DNA of 64,000 nucleotides from DASZIT01 sp036268775 (GCA_036268775.1 DATATM010000039.1:65463-129462), one strand, 5' to 3'. Counted from the first letter of the stretch, positions 16,431-24,726 are shown. Notes: generated from the sequence alone by a model not told the origin. Made by a program: numbers and translations.

Positions 16431-16684
16431 GCCCAAAAGCCAACGGACAGACCCAACGGACACCCGGTTTTGAAGAAAGTCAACAGACACCCAACGGACA
16501 CAACGGACAAATGAGTGAAAACACCAGGTCAAGCCAACGGACAGCCAAAGACCCACAACGGACAGCCCGAGCAACGGACACCACTGACGTCTTTAATAAG
16601 ACAGTGGGGGCCGGGCCAACCCCGACGTGGGACGAGCTGCTGGGACCACGTCAAGAGCGGGACTACTCCGATGAACCGTTCTAG
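16427..16684 (+). CDS. Low-complexity small protein over the iteron array
   Basis: An 85-residue polar, disordered-looking protein rich in Asn, Gln, Thr and Arg, starting in an ATGA overlap with the ATPase gene. Its composition largely results from the CAACGGACA repeats it covers, which occur in all three frames. The C-terminus TWDELLGPRQERDYSDEPF is not repeat-derived and looks like a genuine acidic tail. It may be a true gene or an open frame permitted by the repeats. Confidence 0.45.
   Translation: MSPKANGQTQRTPGFEESQQTPNGHNGQMSENTRSSQRTAKDPQRTARATDTTDVFNKTVGAGPTPTWDELLGPRQERDYSDEPF
16441..16580 (+). repeat. Iteron-like array, candidate replication origin of element 2
   Basis: Seven exact copies of CAACGGACA start at 16441, 16454, 16492, 16501, 16535, 16556 and 16572, all in the same orientation, plus a variant CAACAGACA at 16481. 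They fall in three different reading frames of the overlapping gene, so the repetition is conserved as DNA rather than as peptide. Spacing varies from 9 to 38 bases. A directly repeated 9-mer just after a replication ATPase gene is the layout of an iteron origin. Confidence 0.75.
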
Positions 16685-16738
16685 GGGAGCTGCGACCTTG
16701 TTCGCCTCGACTACCTCTCGGCGCTTCGCCCCGTTTTT

Positions 16739-16753
16739 GGTCGATTTTCGACC
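16739..16753 (+). terminator. Small hairpin before terS
   Basis: GGTCGA and TCGACC form a six-pair stem with a TTT loop in the roughly 275-base gap between the iteron gene and terS. A T-run precedes rather than follows it, so a terminator role is weak. The rest of the gap shows no clear gene; an in-frame ATG at 16873 could extend terS into it. Confidence 0.25.
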
Positions 16754-16959
16754 TCCACCAAACCCCCCGCGTGAGATTTCACCCTCTGAGAGCCCTAAAA
16801 CTGGTCAAATCGACCGAAATATGTCCAGGTCAGGGCATCGGGCCGTGTGCGGGGTTGAAGTCGGGACTCCGAATGGCCACGAACACACCGGAATGGCCAG
16901 CAATGACCTGTAGACCAGGCCACCCGGCCAGCCATCCAGCCTTCGAGCCCGGGAACACC

Positions 16960-17415
16960 ATGGCCATCAAAAACGGAGCGAGGTCGGACCGCGCTGTCGA
17001 TCTGGTCGCCGAAGAGGTGCATGCAACGATCCGTGAAGTCGCACCCTGGCTGGCGGAGGACCACTTCGCCCCGTCCGTGCACCGTTACCTCCGTGCCGCC
17101 GCTCGGGAACAGCTGCTCGACCAGTTCATCGCCTCGACAGTGGAAGCGAAGGGTGCAGGCAAGGTGCCATCTCGCACCTGGGAGCAGGCGACAGCGGCCA
17201 CCAGGCTGGCTCACACGCTGGCCAGCGACCTCGGGCTGACACCGCTGGGCGAAGCACGACTCCGGGCCATCGCCGGCACAGCCGCCATCAACGAGCTCTC
17301 GCTAGCCGACCTCATGGCCGAAGGTGCCGAGATCCGCAAGGCCGCAGAAGCTCGCCACGCTGTGTCCGCTACAGCCACCGAACGGGACGGAGGCACCACC
17401 GATGGCGACCTATAG
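16960..17415 (+). CDS. Terminase small subunit-like (P27 type)
   Basis: A 151-residue protein placed as TerS: DNA-recognition subunit of the packaging motor. The central segment TWEQATAATRLAHTLASDLGLTPLGEARLRA resembles the P27 family C-terminal LGLTP..RARL signature. The N-terminal part is helical and basic, fitting DNA binding. An alternative in-frame ATG lies 29 codons upstream; neither start has a strong ribosome site. The end overlaps the next gene by 14 bases, and TerL follows one gene later, which supports the call. Confidence 0.65.
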   Translation: MAIKNGARSDRAVDLVAEEVHATIREVAPWLAEDHFAPSVHRYLRAAAREQLLDQFIASTVEAKGAGKVPSRTWEQATAATRLAHTLASDLGLTPLGEARLRAIAGTAAINELSLADLMAEGAEIRKAAEARHAVSATATERDGGTTDGDL

Positions 17416-17707
17416 CGCCGCTGGCGGACGACACGGAGTGACCCAGTGGTCGCTGGGCTGGAAGAACCTCAACGGCGAGGTGACGCACGACCGGAGCACC
17501 AATCCTCGCCTGGTGGTGGAGAACATCCTGCTTCTGCGATGGACCCACGGCAATGACTTCCCCGTGACCATTTGCAGGCGCCACATCGGCAGCCCCCGGC
17601 CAGACTGGGATCTGTCCTCATGGGATGACCTGGTCGCTGCCCTTTACGAGCCCGACCGGGAGGAATGCCGGATCCGCCAGGGTTGGATCGAGCCGGTCGA
17701 CCGATGA
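17402..17707 (+). CDS. Unknown protein between TerS and TerL
   Basis: A 101-residue basic protein (VTQWSLGWKNLNGEV, then WTHGNDFPVTICRRH). It overlaps the TerS gene by 14 bases and the TerL ATG by four, so it is translated with both. HNH endonucleases are often found here in phages, but no HNH motif is present. Unrecognised. Confidence 0.6.
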   Translation: MATYSAAGGRHGVTQWSLGWKNLNGEVTHDRSTNPRLVVENILLLRWTHGNDFPVTICRRHIGSPRPDWDLSSWDDLVAALYEPDREECRIRQGWIEPVDR

Positions 17708-19224
17708 CCGCCGCTCTCGACCTCATGGCTGCGCTGGTGTTGGAGGACGGTCAGACCTGGGGGTCCATCGCTGCTCCATTCCAGCTGGAGGATGCCGAAG
17801 CCATCTTCGACCCTGACAAGCCGTTGTGGAACTTTTTGACACGCCCGAGAGGGGGTTCCAAAAGTACCGATTTGGGAAGTGTCCTTTTGGCCTGGCTGGT
17901 GTGCCTCGCCACCCCGGGCGAGCACGGCTACGTCATCGCCACCGACAAGGATCAGGGCAGCTTCGCCGTCCTCGACGCCATCTCCGGACTCGTGGGCCGC
18001 ACACCGGCGCTGCTGGGTCGTGTCACCGTGCAGTCGAACAAGGTCGTATCGAAGTCGGGCGCATCCGTCGAAGTGCTGTCGGCGGATGGAGCGAGCACGT
18101 GGGGGTTGCGGCCGGCGTTCATCGTCTGCGACGAGCTCGCCCAATGGCCATCGACTCGGAACGCCCGCAACGTCTGGTCCGCTCTCCTCAGTGCCACCGG
18201 GAAGATGGCCGGCTGCCGCCTGGTCATCCTCACCTCCGCGGGAGAGCCAAATCACTGGTCCCACAAGGTACTCACGACCGCACTCAGGTCGGACCGGTGG
18301 CGAGTCCACCAGGTGCCGGGCCCGTTGCCTTGGGCGGATCCGGCGAACCTCGCCGCTCAACGTCAGCTGCTCCGGGAGTCTGAGTACGCCCGCCTGCACC
18401 TGAACGTCTGGACTGCCGCCGAAGACCGCCTCGTCACCGCTGAGGATCTCGCCGCTGCCGCTGTCCTGGACGGTCCACTCGAGCCAATCGCTGGTCGCCG
18501 GTACATCGTTGCCGTCGACCTCGGGCTCGTGAACGACCGGACGGTGTGCGTGATCGCCCACTCGGAGCCGGTGGACAAGGAGTGGGGAGCATCGAAGCGG
18601 GTCGTCGTCGATCGCATCGCACGGTGGAAAGGCACCCGCCAGAAGCCCGTCACACTCGCCGAGGTCGAAGACTGGCTACTCGAAGCCACCACCCGGTACA
18701 ACCGGGCCAAGGTGGTTGCGGACCCGTGGCAGGCAGCCGGCCTGTGTCAGCGCCTTCGCCAACGCCAGGTGCGGGTCGAAGAGTTCGTCTTCAGTTCGGC
18801 GAGCGTCGGTCGCATCGGATCCAGCCTCCACCTCGCCCTCCGAAACCGCCTGCTGCACCTCCCGAACGACGAGGACCTGTTGAGCGAGCTCGGCAACGTC
18901 AGGCTGAAGGAAACAACGCCGGGTGTCGTTCGCCTCGACCACGACGCCGGCAGCCATGACGACCAGGCCGTGGCCTGCGGCCTTGCTGTGGTCACCCTGC
19001 AGACGGCTCCGTCCAGTGGGGGCCAGATGGTGGTGTTCGATCGGGACGAGTCCGCTCTCGACCATCTGGGGCGCCCTCTACCGCCTCCACTTGGTCCCTT
19101 TGCCGGTGACATTTCGTTCCCGAACAGCGTGAAACGAGGTTTCGACGCCATCGAGGGCACCGAAGATGACGAGCCCGAACCGGACTTCGTCCCCGGGGCC
19201 ACAGCCGCGAGCCCATTCGCATGA
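17704..19224 (+). CDS. Phage terminase large subunit
   Basis: ATP-driven DNA-packaging motor and nuclease, 506 residues. The ATPase half shows an atypical Walker A, TRPRGGSKST, at about 47-55 and a Walker B, FIVCDELAQW. The nuclease half has the metal-binding acid in IVAVDLGLVNDRT, a second in VADPWQA and the late GSHDDQAVA motif, as in RNase-H-fold terminases. ATG overlaps the previous stop. Together with TerS it implies packaging of element DNA into a capsid that the element itself does not appear to encode. Confidence 0.9.
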   Translation: MTAALDLMAALVLEDGQTWGSIAAPFQLEDAEAIFDPDKPLWNFLTRPRGGSKSTDLGSVLLAWLVCLATPGEHGYVIATDKDQGSFAVLDAISGLVGRTPALLGRVTVQSNKVVSKSGASVEVLSADGASTWGLRPAFIVCDELAQWPSTRNARNVWSALLSATGKMAGCRLVILTSAGEPNHWSHKVLTTALRSDRWRVHQVPGPLPWADPANLAAQRQLLRESEYARLHLNVWTAAEDRLVTAEDLAAAAVLDGPLEPIAGRRYIVAVDLGLVNDRTVCVIAHSEPVDKEWGASKRVVVDRIARWKGTRQKPVTLAEVEDWLLEATTRYNRAKVVADPWQAAGLCQRLRQRQVRVEEFVFSSASVGRIGSSLHLALRNRLLHLPNDEDLLSELGNVRLKETTPGVVRLDHDAGSHDDQAVACGLAVVTLQTAPSSGGQMVVFDRDESALDHLGRPLPPPLGPFAGDISFPNSVKRGFDAIEGTEDDEPEPDFVPGATAASPFA

Positions 19225-19619
19225 ATCCTGTTTTCGTTCCGGGCCCGGGCGTCCTCGTCTCCCCGGCCGTCGCCTCCCGGATCCGCCGCGGTCTGCTCCG
19301 AGAGCTTCGGGCGGCGCAACGCCAACAGGAGATCGTTCCCACTGAGGTGGTGAAGACGATCGAAATGATCGACGACGTAGGCGCCTGGTGGGAAACCAAA
19401 GGTGTTTCGCGTGTTTCGTCAGACCTTTCGTCGGTTGACCCCTCATCTTTCGACGCTGTGGAGTTGATCTCAGTGAAGACCACCGCCCACATTCTTGAAA
19501 TCACTCCTCAGGCCGTAACTGGTTTGCTGGCTCGCGGATCGCTCCAAGGCCAGAAGCGCGGGCGCGAATGGTTTGTCGATGCCGCCTCCGTCAAGGCCCG
19601 AAAGGAAGTCTCCGCATGA
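19221..19619 (+). CDS. Protein with excisionase-like HTH domain
   Basis: A 132-residue protein starting in an ATGA overlap after TerL. The C-terminal 50 residues (SVKTTAHILEITPQAVTGLLARGSLQGQKRGREWFVDAASV) form a MerR/excisionase-type winged helix (HTH_17 like). The N-terminal half has no recognised fold. A DNA-binding factor here could control late genes or the element's excision; position in the structural-gene zone is unusual for an excisionase. Confidence 0.65.
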   Translation: MNPVFVPGPGVLVSPAVASRIRRGLLRELRAAQRQQEIVPTEVVKTIEMIDDVGAWWETKGVSRVSSDLSSVDPSSFDAVELISVKTTAHILEITPQAVTGLLARGSLQGQKRGREWFVDAASVKARKEVSA

Positions 19620-20230
19620 GCAAACTGACCGACGCCCAGCAGATCCACGACGCGGCAGCCGCCAAGTCCGGGGCAGCTATCGAGGCAGCCAGCGCAGCTC
19701 GAGCCCACGCCGCCAATCTCCGCCAGCGGGTAGCTGCCGGAGCAGGTGATGAGGTCACAGCTACAGACCTGGCCGACGCCGACCACGCCGCTGACCACGC
19801 CGAGCTTGTGTCCGCCGGCGCCCACCAGGCCCTTCAGGGCCTAGGTCAAGCCGTACAGGCGGCTCGGGCTGACGAGGTGTGCGATCGGATCGTGGCGGAG
19901 TTGCCCGCTCTCGGTTCGGCTGTCTATGAGGCACTCGATGCCCTGGCCTCCGACCTCGCCAAGCTGGTATCGGCCGCCTCGGACTACGACCGCTTCGCCG
20001 AGGACGCAGTACACGTGCTCAACACGGCAGGGAGAGAAAGCCCACGGGTCAAGATCGGACGGTTTGACGCGCCTTCAGTCGACAGGCTCCCTCTGGCCTC
20101 CTGTCGAGGATGGAGCCAGCTCGCCGCCGCACTCGTACCCGTAGCGGCAGCCCTCGGGGCTCACTCCAACGATGTCACCGTGCTTCAAAACGTTGCCCAA
20201 GGTGCCCCGACCCTTCCCTCAACCAACTGA
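19616..20230 (+). CDS. Alanine-rich helical protein, unknown
   Basis: A 204-residue, strongly Ala-rich and acidic protein. The first 90 residues look like a long coiled coil (AAAAKSGAAIEAASAARAHAA); scaffold proteins of phage capsids can look like this, but no scaffold motif or protease is seen. It overlaps the previous gene by four bases. Unrecognised. Confidence 0.6.
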   Translation: MSKLTDAQQIHDAAAAKSGAAIEAASAARAHAANLRQRVAAGAGDEVTATDLADADHAADHAELVSAGAHQALQGLGQAVQAARADEVCDRIVAELPALGSAVYEALDALASDLAKLVSAASDYDRFAEDAVHVLNTAGRESPRVKIGRFDAPSVDRLPLASCRGWSQLAAALVPVAAALGAHSNDVTVLQNVAQGAPTLPSTN

Positions 20231-20248
20231 CTACTGAAAGGAATCACC

Positions 20249-20587
20249 ATGCCCACTCGCAACGCAACCAGGTCCGAAGTCCAAGAGATCGCCAGGATCC
20301 TGAAGGTGAACAGGTCGGCCGCCATGGTGCGGAGTCTGTCCAAGCGGTTCGCTATCGATGAGTCCTTCGTCCAGGCGGTCGCCGAAGAAGTGGTGGCCGA
20401 ACGCTTCAACTTCGAGTCGACCGATCCTGCCGGCAACGTCTTCTCGGGGACGGGCCCCATAATCGAGCGCCAAGTGCGAGTCGCCACCGAGCTGAAGGCC
20501 ACAGTCGACCGAGCTGAGGCCAGGGAGTCCCTCAAGGACTGCACCCTCCAGGAGCTCGAGGCGCTCACCGCCGTCGCGTTCGGCTGA
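20249..20587 (+). CDS. Unknown small protein
   Basis: A 112-residue protein following a good ribosome site (GAAAGGAATCACC). It begins with a possible HTH-like stretch (TRSEVQEIARILKVNRSAAMVRSLSKRF) and ends with a helical acidic tail. Not recognised. It is the last small gene before the lysin/tail block. Confidence 0.6.
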   Translation: MPTRNATRSEVQEIARILKVNRSAAMVRSLSKRFAIDESFVQAVAEEVVAERFNFESTDPAGNVFSGTGPIIERQVRVATELKATVDRAEARESLKDCTLQELEALTAVAFG

Positions 20588-20590
20588 TTC

Positions 20591-20950
20591 ATGTTCTGGA
20601 GCGCTGATACGGCTCGGAGGTCGTTCCACCCTCCGACTCCGGTCCCGCTCCAGGCCGTCGACTGTCCGTTGTTCTTGTCAGCGAAGGGCAACGGTCAGTC
20701 GGCACCTTCTGGAATGACACCTGTGCGAGCTCGGAGAGCTGTTGGTAGGGCCTCTCGGCTGGGTCTCATTCCTCCTCGCCGGTCATCTGCCTCCTCCGCA
20801 GGGCGGATGGCCGGCGTCTCTTGGAACCCGGGTGCACGGAGGACGAATCTCCGAAGGCCGGATTCCACGCTGCCGGCGGCACGGTCTTTTGCTCTCTCTT
20901 CGAGCCTTTCTCCCGTGCTGCCGGCTATGTCTCCGAAAGCGCGGATCTAG
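20591..20950 (+). CDS. Possible small protein before the lysin gene
   Basis: A 119-residue frame rich in Pro, Ser, Arg and Ala. Support is positional: its ATG follows the previous stop by three bases and its TAG overlaps the GTG of the lysin gene as TAGTG, a coupling pattern. The composition is not typical of a folded protein and no family is recognised, so it could also be a remnant at an old deletion junction. Confidence 0.35.
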   Translation: MFWSADTARRSFHPPTPVPLQAVDCPLFLSAKGNGQSAPSGMTPVRARRAVGRASRLGLIPPRRSSASSAGRMAGVSWNPGARRTNLRRPDSTLPAARSFALSSSLSPVLPAMSPKARI

Positions 20951-22842
20951 TGGCCGGGTTCTTCGACACCTTCAACAACGATGCCCAGCAGGCATCAGGA
21001 GCTATCGGGTGGCTTCCCTCGGTCATCCTCGCCCAGTGGGCCGATGAGACGGGCTACGGGGAATCCCTTTCGTCAGCAGAGGCACACTGGAACTTCGCCG
21101 GGGTGTCGATCGGCGGCGGAGTCAACCATTTCGCCGACGAGACGGCTGGCCTCGACGCCTACATCCAGACGGCCAACCTCTCGTACTACGACGGGGTGCG
21201 GGCTGCCAACGGGTGGCAGGCCCAGTGCGTGGCGCTCGGCCAATCCCCGTGGGCCGCCTCAAAGTACGACGGGAAAGACTACGACGCCGGCAAGACACTC
21301 GACCCTGGCGTCGACCTCATCGCCATCGTCCTTCAATACAACCTCACCCAGTACGACCCGCCTGGCGGCCAAGTCGGGGTCACCAACTTCTTCGGCGGGA
21401 CGCCAAGCGCCTCGAACCCCCTCGGGCTCACCGTCCCTGCCGGGACCAATCCCCCGATCAGTTCCCTCGGGCGGACGATCCCCGAACCGCCGGCGGGGTT
21501 TGCGTCCAGCATCACCAAAGACTCGTTCATCATCAACGGGGTGTCCATGACGGTCGACCTCTCGGCAGCTCTGATAAACGCCTCGATCGACCTCGACATC
21601 ACCAAGGCGTCGACGTTGCAACTCACTCTCCATGATCCGTCACGAGCGCTCGCCAATGCGCCGGCATTCACCCAGTCGTCCATCCTCAACCTCGACGGAT
21701 CGCTGTGGCAGCTGGTGGCGGCGGAGAAGCAAGGCAGCGTCATGACCGCCACCTTCGAGCCCTGGGTCGTCCAGGCCCTGCGGTCGGCCACCGGCGCCTA
21801 CACCATCGCCCCCGGGGCAATGACCCGGACCCGGTTCGCCAGCTTCTTGGTGTCCCAGGTGACGGGCGCAGGATTCACCGGCGCTCCGCAGAGCTGGATT
21901 GCGGCCCACCTGGGCGATGACGCCGCCACCCTGGAGCAACTGTCCAGAGGGACGATCGACAACCCGCTGGAGGACTCCTGGACCGCCCTGCAACGGCTGT
22001 CGGCGGAGATCCAGTGGCGTTGCTACGAGGTGAACGGGACGGTCACCTTCGCCCCTGACGCCTGGCTGATGAGCCTTCCGCCCGCCATGAGCATCGTCGA
22101 GTTCGCCAATGGAATCCAGACCATCGACGGGACGTTCGACATCGGACAGCCCCTCTCGACGCTGACGGTGAACTGCGTCGCCGGCTCGTGGTATCCCGTT
22201 CCCGGCCAAGTAGTCAGCGTCACCGGACTTGGGCTATTCACCGGCAACTGGTTGGTGACGACCATCTCCCGGGCCTCGTTGTTCCAAGCGGACGTCGTGG
22301 TCACCCTGCAGCAGCCTCAACAAGCCCTGGCCGAACCGAAGGGCGGAGGAGCGGCCGCCGCCGTGAACCCAGGCCAAACGGGAGCGGACGTCGGCCCGCA
22401 ACCGTCAGCGGCTACCGCCAACGTCTTCTGGCCGGTTGATAGATCCTCCATGACTGTCGAGCGCACCGACCAGGGCAAGGACTGGGGTGGCGCTGGGAAC
22501 ATCTACGCCGTCGCCAACGGGACGATCACCAACCTCTACAACTCGGGGTGGCCGGGCGGGACGTTCATGACCCTCGCCCTCGACAGTCCGCCCGACTCGC
22601 TCCACGTCATGGTCTATTACGCGGAGGACATCACACCATCGGTGACCATCGGCCAGCACGTCAACGGCGGGGACGTCATCGGGCACGCCCAAGGCGGACC
22701 GGACGGAGTGGAGATCGGCTGGGCAGATCCGGGGGCCATCGGTGACTCCCTCAACGACAAGCTCAACGGGGTCTACTCAGGTTCGGGTCCGACACCTGAG
22801 GGGACCAGCTTCCTTCAGTGGATCACCACGGGGGTGCTGTGA
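20950..22842 (+). CDS. Glucosaminidase / tail-hub / M23-like fusion protein
   Basis: About 630 residues in three parts. Residues 1-110 match a FlgJ-type glucosaminidase domain (VILAQWADETGYGES, WNFAGVSIG, AGLDAYIQ) that cuts peptidoglycan. Residues about 190-470 look like a phage tail-hub or baseplate protein of the Gp27/XkdQ kind (ITKDSFIINGVSM, TISRASLFQADVVVTLQQP). The C-terminus has the M23 beta-sheet pattern (IYAVANGTI, VMVYYAEDI, VNGGDVIGHAQG), but His positions are replaced (TDQGKDW, GVEIGW), so it is probably inactive. GTG was preferred over a TTG 43 codons upstream because the leader is unlike protein. Confidence 0.75.
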   Translation: MAGFFDTFNNDAQQASGAIGWLPSVILAQWADETGYGESLSSAEAHWNFAGVSIGGGVNHFADETAGLDAYIQTANLSYYDGVRAANGWQAQCVALGQSPWAASKYDGKDYDAGKTLDPGVDLIAIVLQYNLTQYDPPGGQVGVTNFFGGTPSASNPLGLTVPAGTNPPISSLGRTIPEPPAGFASSITKDSFIINGVSMTVDLSAALINASIDLDITKASTLQLTLHDPSRALANAPAFTQSSILNLDGSLWQLVAAEKQGSVMTATFEPWVVQALRSATGAYTIAPGAMTRTRFASFLVSQVTGAGFTGAPQSWIAAHLGDDAATLEQLSRGTIDNPLEDSWTALQRLSAEIQWRCYEVNGTVTFAPDAWLMSLPPAMSIVEFANGIQTIDGTFDIGQPLSTLTVNCVAGSWYPVPGQVVSVTGLGLFTGNWLVTTISRASLFQADVVVTLQQPQQALAEPKGGGAAAAVNPGQTGADVGPQPSAATANVFWPVDRSSMTVERTDQGKDWGGAGNIYAVANGTITNLYNSGWPGGTFMTLALDSPPDSLHVMVYYAEDITPSVTIGQHVNGGDVIGHAQGGPDGVEIGWADPGAIGDSLNDKLNGVYSGSGPTPEGTSFLQWITTGVL

Positions 22843-23231
22843 GCGCCTCCAAACGCAAAGGCACCGCCTGGGAGACACAGGTCGTCGAATACCTCCGGGA
22901 GCACGGCCAGCCGTACGCCGAGCGGCGAGCCCTCTGTGGGACGTTCGACAAGGGTGATGTGGCCGGTGTCCCGGGCGTGATGCTCGAGTGCAAGAACGAG
23001 AAAACGGTCACGCTCAGTGCCTATGCCGATGAGGTGAAGGTGGAAACGGCCAACGCCGGCGCTCAGATCGGGGTTGCCGTGGTCAAGAGGCGCAATCGTG
23101 GACCCGGTGACGCGTACGTGGTGATGACGTTGGAGCAGTTCGCCAAGATGATCGGCGACGCTCCCGAGCAATCGACGAACAGTGCGATGGTGAATCGGTC
23201 ATTGCTGGTTGACACTTCCACGTCCACCTAG
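22839..23231 (+). CDS. PD-(D/E)XK nuclease, Holliday-junction-resolvase-like
   Basis: A 130-residue nuclease of the small phage resolvase type. The order is a basic N-terminus, GTAWETQVVEYLREHG with the conserved glutamate, then GDVAGVPGVMLECKNEK carrying the D...E-x-K catalytic triad, and a further Gln in GAQIGVAVVKR. It starts with GTG overlapping the lysin stop. Likely roles are resolving branched DNA before packaging or acting in recombination. Confidence 0.78.
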   Translation: MSASKRKGTAWETQVVEYLREHGQPYAERRALCGTFDKGDVAGVPGVMLECKNEKTVTLSAYADEVKVETANAGAQIGVAVVKRRNRGPGDAYVVMTLEQFAKMIGDAPEQSTNSAMVNRSLLVDTSTST

Positions 23232-23243
23232 AACGATGGCCAA

Positions 23244-23573
23244 ATGCCCGAAGCATCTGACGATCCTCAAGCCGATCCTGCAACGAATCTTTTGGACGAA
23301 CTGGAGAAGATCAAAAATGAGCAGCGAGCGCGAGCTGCTGATTGGCTCAACACAAAATGGCTCAACGTCACCAAGCAATGCCCGATTTGCATCTCAAACC
23401 AGTGGTCCGTTTCTGAGGTGGTTGAGGTGCGCCCGTACACAGGGGGTGGGTTGGCACTCGGCGGACCCGTGTATCCGACGTTCATGGTCATCTGCGGGGT
23501 GTGTGGCTACACGATGTTTTTCAACGCGATTATCGCTGGAGTGCTGCAATCACCCGAGATTGGTCCGCAATGA
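23244..23573 (+). CDS. Zinc-ribbon protein
   Basis: A 109-residue protein with two CxxC pairs, CPIC at about residue 46 and CGVCG at about 85, that should bind one zinc. Between them is a hydrophobic Gly/Val-rich segment, and the last 20 residues are hydrophobic (MFFNAIIAGVLQ). It overlaps the next gene (two-TM protein) by four bases, so the two probably act together. Family unknown. Confidence 0.62.
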   Translation: MPEASDDPQADPATNLLDELEKIKNEQRARAADWLNTKWLNVTKQCPICISNQWSVSEVVEVRPYTGGGLALGGPVYPTFMVICGVCGYTMFFNAIIAGVLQSPEIGPQ

Positions 23574-24112
23574 CTGTTCCCCAGGATCCCGTGGTCTTCC
23601 AGCCAGCACCGAGGACATTGACCGTCCCTGCCGACGACGAGGACGTTTTGGCCGTGCCTCGTAGAGACTGGGACCGGATCTACCGGTGCGTGGGTGCAAT
23701 TACCCAATCCCCGAAGTACATGTTTAATTTGGCGTGGACGATGGTCGGTGTAGCCGCTGCGTCGATCTTGGCCTGGATTCCCTGGCAAGCCGTAGCGTTA
23801 CAGTTGCCCAACAATGTCCAACTCCGCTATTCATGGGTTGGCCCGACTCTCGTTATCGTTGCCATTGGCAGTTTTGTATTTGCGCTGTTCAGTTTTGCTG
23901 TTGCCACTACGAATTCCAGGCAACAAAGCAGGGATGTCTTCGACGTCCTGGAGGACATGGAATCCATCCATCGTCCAATCCGCGTAAAGGCGCGTCCCCA
24001 AGAACGGAAAGACCGCTCCTACGTCACTACTTCGGATCAGCCCCTTCGTCCTCCGGGGTCTCTCCCGTCGCTCCCGTCTGTCGGAAGGGAGCCTACGACC
24101 GGGCGCGACTGA
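23570..24112 (+). CDS. Two-span membrane protein
   Basis: A 180-residue protein with two likely transmembrane helices at about 50-68 (FNLAWTMVGVAAASILAWI) and 88-112 (WVGPTLVIVAIGSFVFALFSFAVA), both termini predicted on the cytosolic side. The C-terminal 60 residues are charged and proline-rich. It overlaps the zinc-ribbon gene. A holin is possible from position near the lysin, but the long soluble tails are not typical; superinfection exclusion is another option. Confidence 0.6.
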   Translation: MTVPQDPVVFQPAPRTLTVPADDEDVLAVPRRDWDRIYRCVGAITQSPKYMFNLAWTMVGVAAASILAWIPWQAVALQLPNNVQLRYSWVGPTLVIVAIGSFVFALFSFAVATTNSRQQSRDVFDVLEDMESIHRPIRVKARPQERKDRSYVTTSDQPLRPPGSLPSLPSVGREPTTGRD

Positions 24113-24137
24113 CCCCCGGCGGGTAGCGCACCGGGGG
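24113..24137 (+). terminator. Hairpin after the late operon
   Basis: CCCCCGG and CCGGGGG pair over seven bases around an 11-base loop, beginning at the base after the stop of the membrane protein gene. The following small genes run the other way, so it probably ends the rightward operon. No T-run. Confidence 0.55.
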
Positions 24138-24275
24138 CCATCGCTGGGTCACATTTGGTGGTGTGCGACCTACCCCGATTCTGCCGTTTCCCCCGATGGA
24201 TTGTCCAGGACCTCACGAACGATTTCGCTCAGCATCCTCGCGCTTGTCGCAGTGCGTATTCCTCCCGCGTCTCTG

Positions 24276-24422
24276 TCATGACGCCTCCTTCTCGGCGATG
24301 GCGTCGCAGAGTTCGCCTACAAGGCGGCCCATCTCGGCCACCATCTCCTCGATAGTCCAACCCTCGAACGGTCCGGGTTGGGCGTTCTTTGTCTTGGCCG
24401 TCTTCACTTTGGCTGCGGTCAT
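24276..24422 (-). CDS. Small protein of the right arm
   Basis: A 48-residue frame whose ATG overlaps the stop of the upstream minus-strand gene as ATGA. The product starts MTAAKVKTAKTKN and continues with an amphipathic GWTIEEMVAEMGRLVGELCDAIAEKE helix, a plausible dimerising protein. Unrecognised; support is the coupling. Confidence 0.45.
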   Translation of the reverse strand: MTAAKVKTAKTKNAQPGPFEGWTIEEMVAEMGRLVGELCDAIAEKEAS

Positions 24423-24655
24423 GACCTAACACCTGCTTCGATGCCTTCCTTCGCCAGGTCGAGGGTGCCGAGAAGATCCCTTAACACCATCTCAATGTCG
24501 ACCCAATCCGTCTGTTGAGCCTCTGCGCTGTAGGGACCGCCTGATTCACGTAGCTCGGTCGCCCTCGTTAGCGACGCCTGGATGAGCGAGCGAAGGCCAG
24601 CCAGATCCCCAAGATCCATGGGCGGATCTAGTTCCGTAGACACTTCTTTCGTCAT
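24419..24655 (-). CDS. Small right-arm protein
   Basis: A 78-residue acidic helical protein behind a strong ribosome site (AAGGAGGG, six bases from ATG). It is first in a leftward unit and divergent from the AlpA-like gene, with two palindromic operators between them. No DNA-binding motif is obvious. Unrecognised. Confidence 0.6.
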   Translation of the reverse strand: MTKEVSTELDPPMDLGDLAGLRSLIQASLTRATELRESGGPYSAEAQQTDWVDIEMVLRDLLGTLDLAKEGIEAGVRS

Positions 24656-24672
24656 ATGGTCCCTCCTTGGTC

Positions 24673-24726
24673 GATGCGATAGACCTACCGCATCGGCTAC
24701 TCTAGATGTGCGATAGATCTATTGCA
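24673..24726. promoter_or_regulatory. Two related palindromic operators
   Basis: Palindrome A, GATGCGATAG-AC-CTACCGCATC (24673-24694), has 9 of 10 paired arm positions. Palindrome B, TGCGATAG-AT-CTATTGCA (24709-24726), has 7 of 8 plus a G-T pair. Both share TGCGATAG-N2-CTAnnGCA. They lie in the 109-base gap between the divergent genes at 24655 and 24765, so a dimeric repressor probably controls both promoters. Confidence 0.7.

Noticed and set aside
16441..16580. CRISPR array
   Set aside because: Units are only nine bases, spacing is irregular and there are no cas genes; fits iterons.
17644..18561. Minus-strand frame over TerL
   Set aside because: Antisense to the terminase ATPase domain, with no conserved features.
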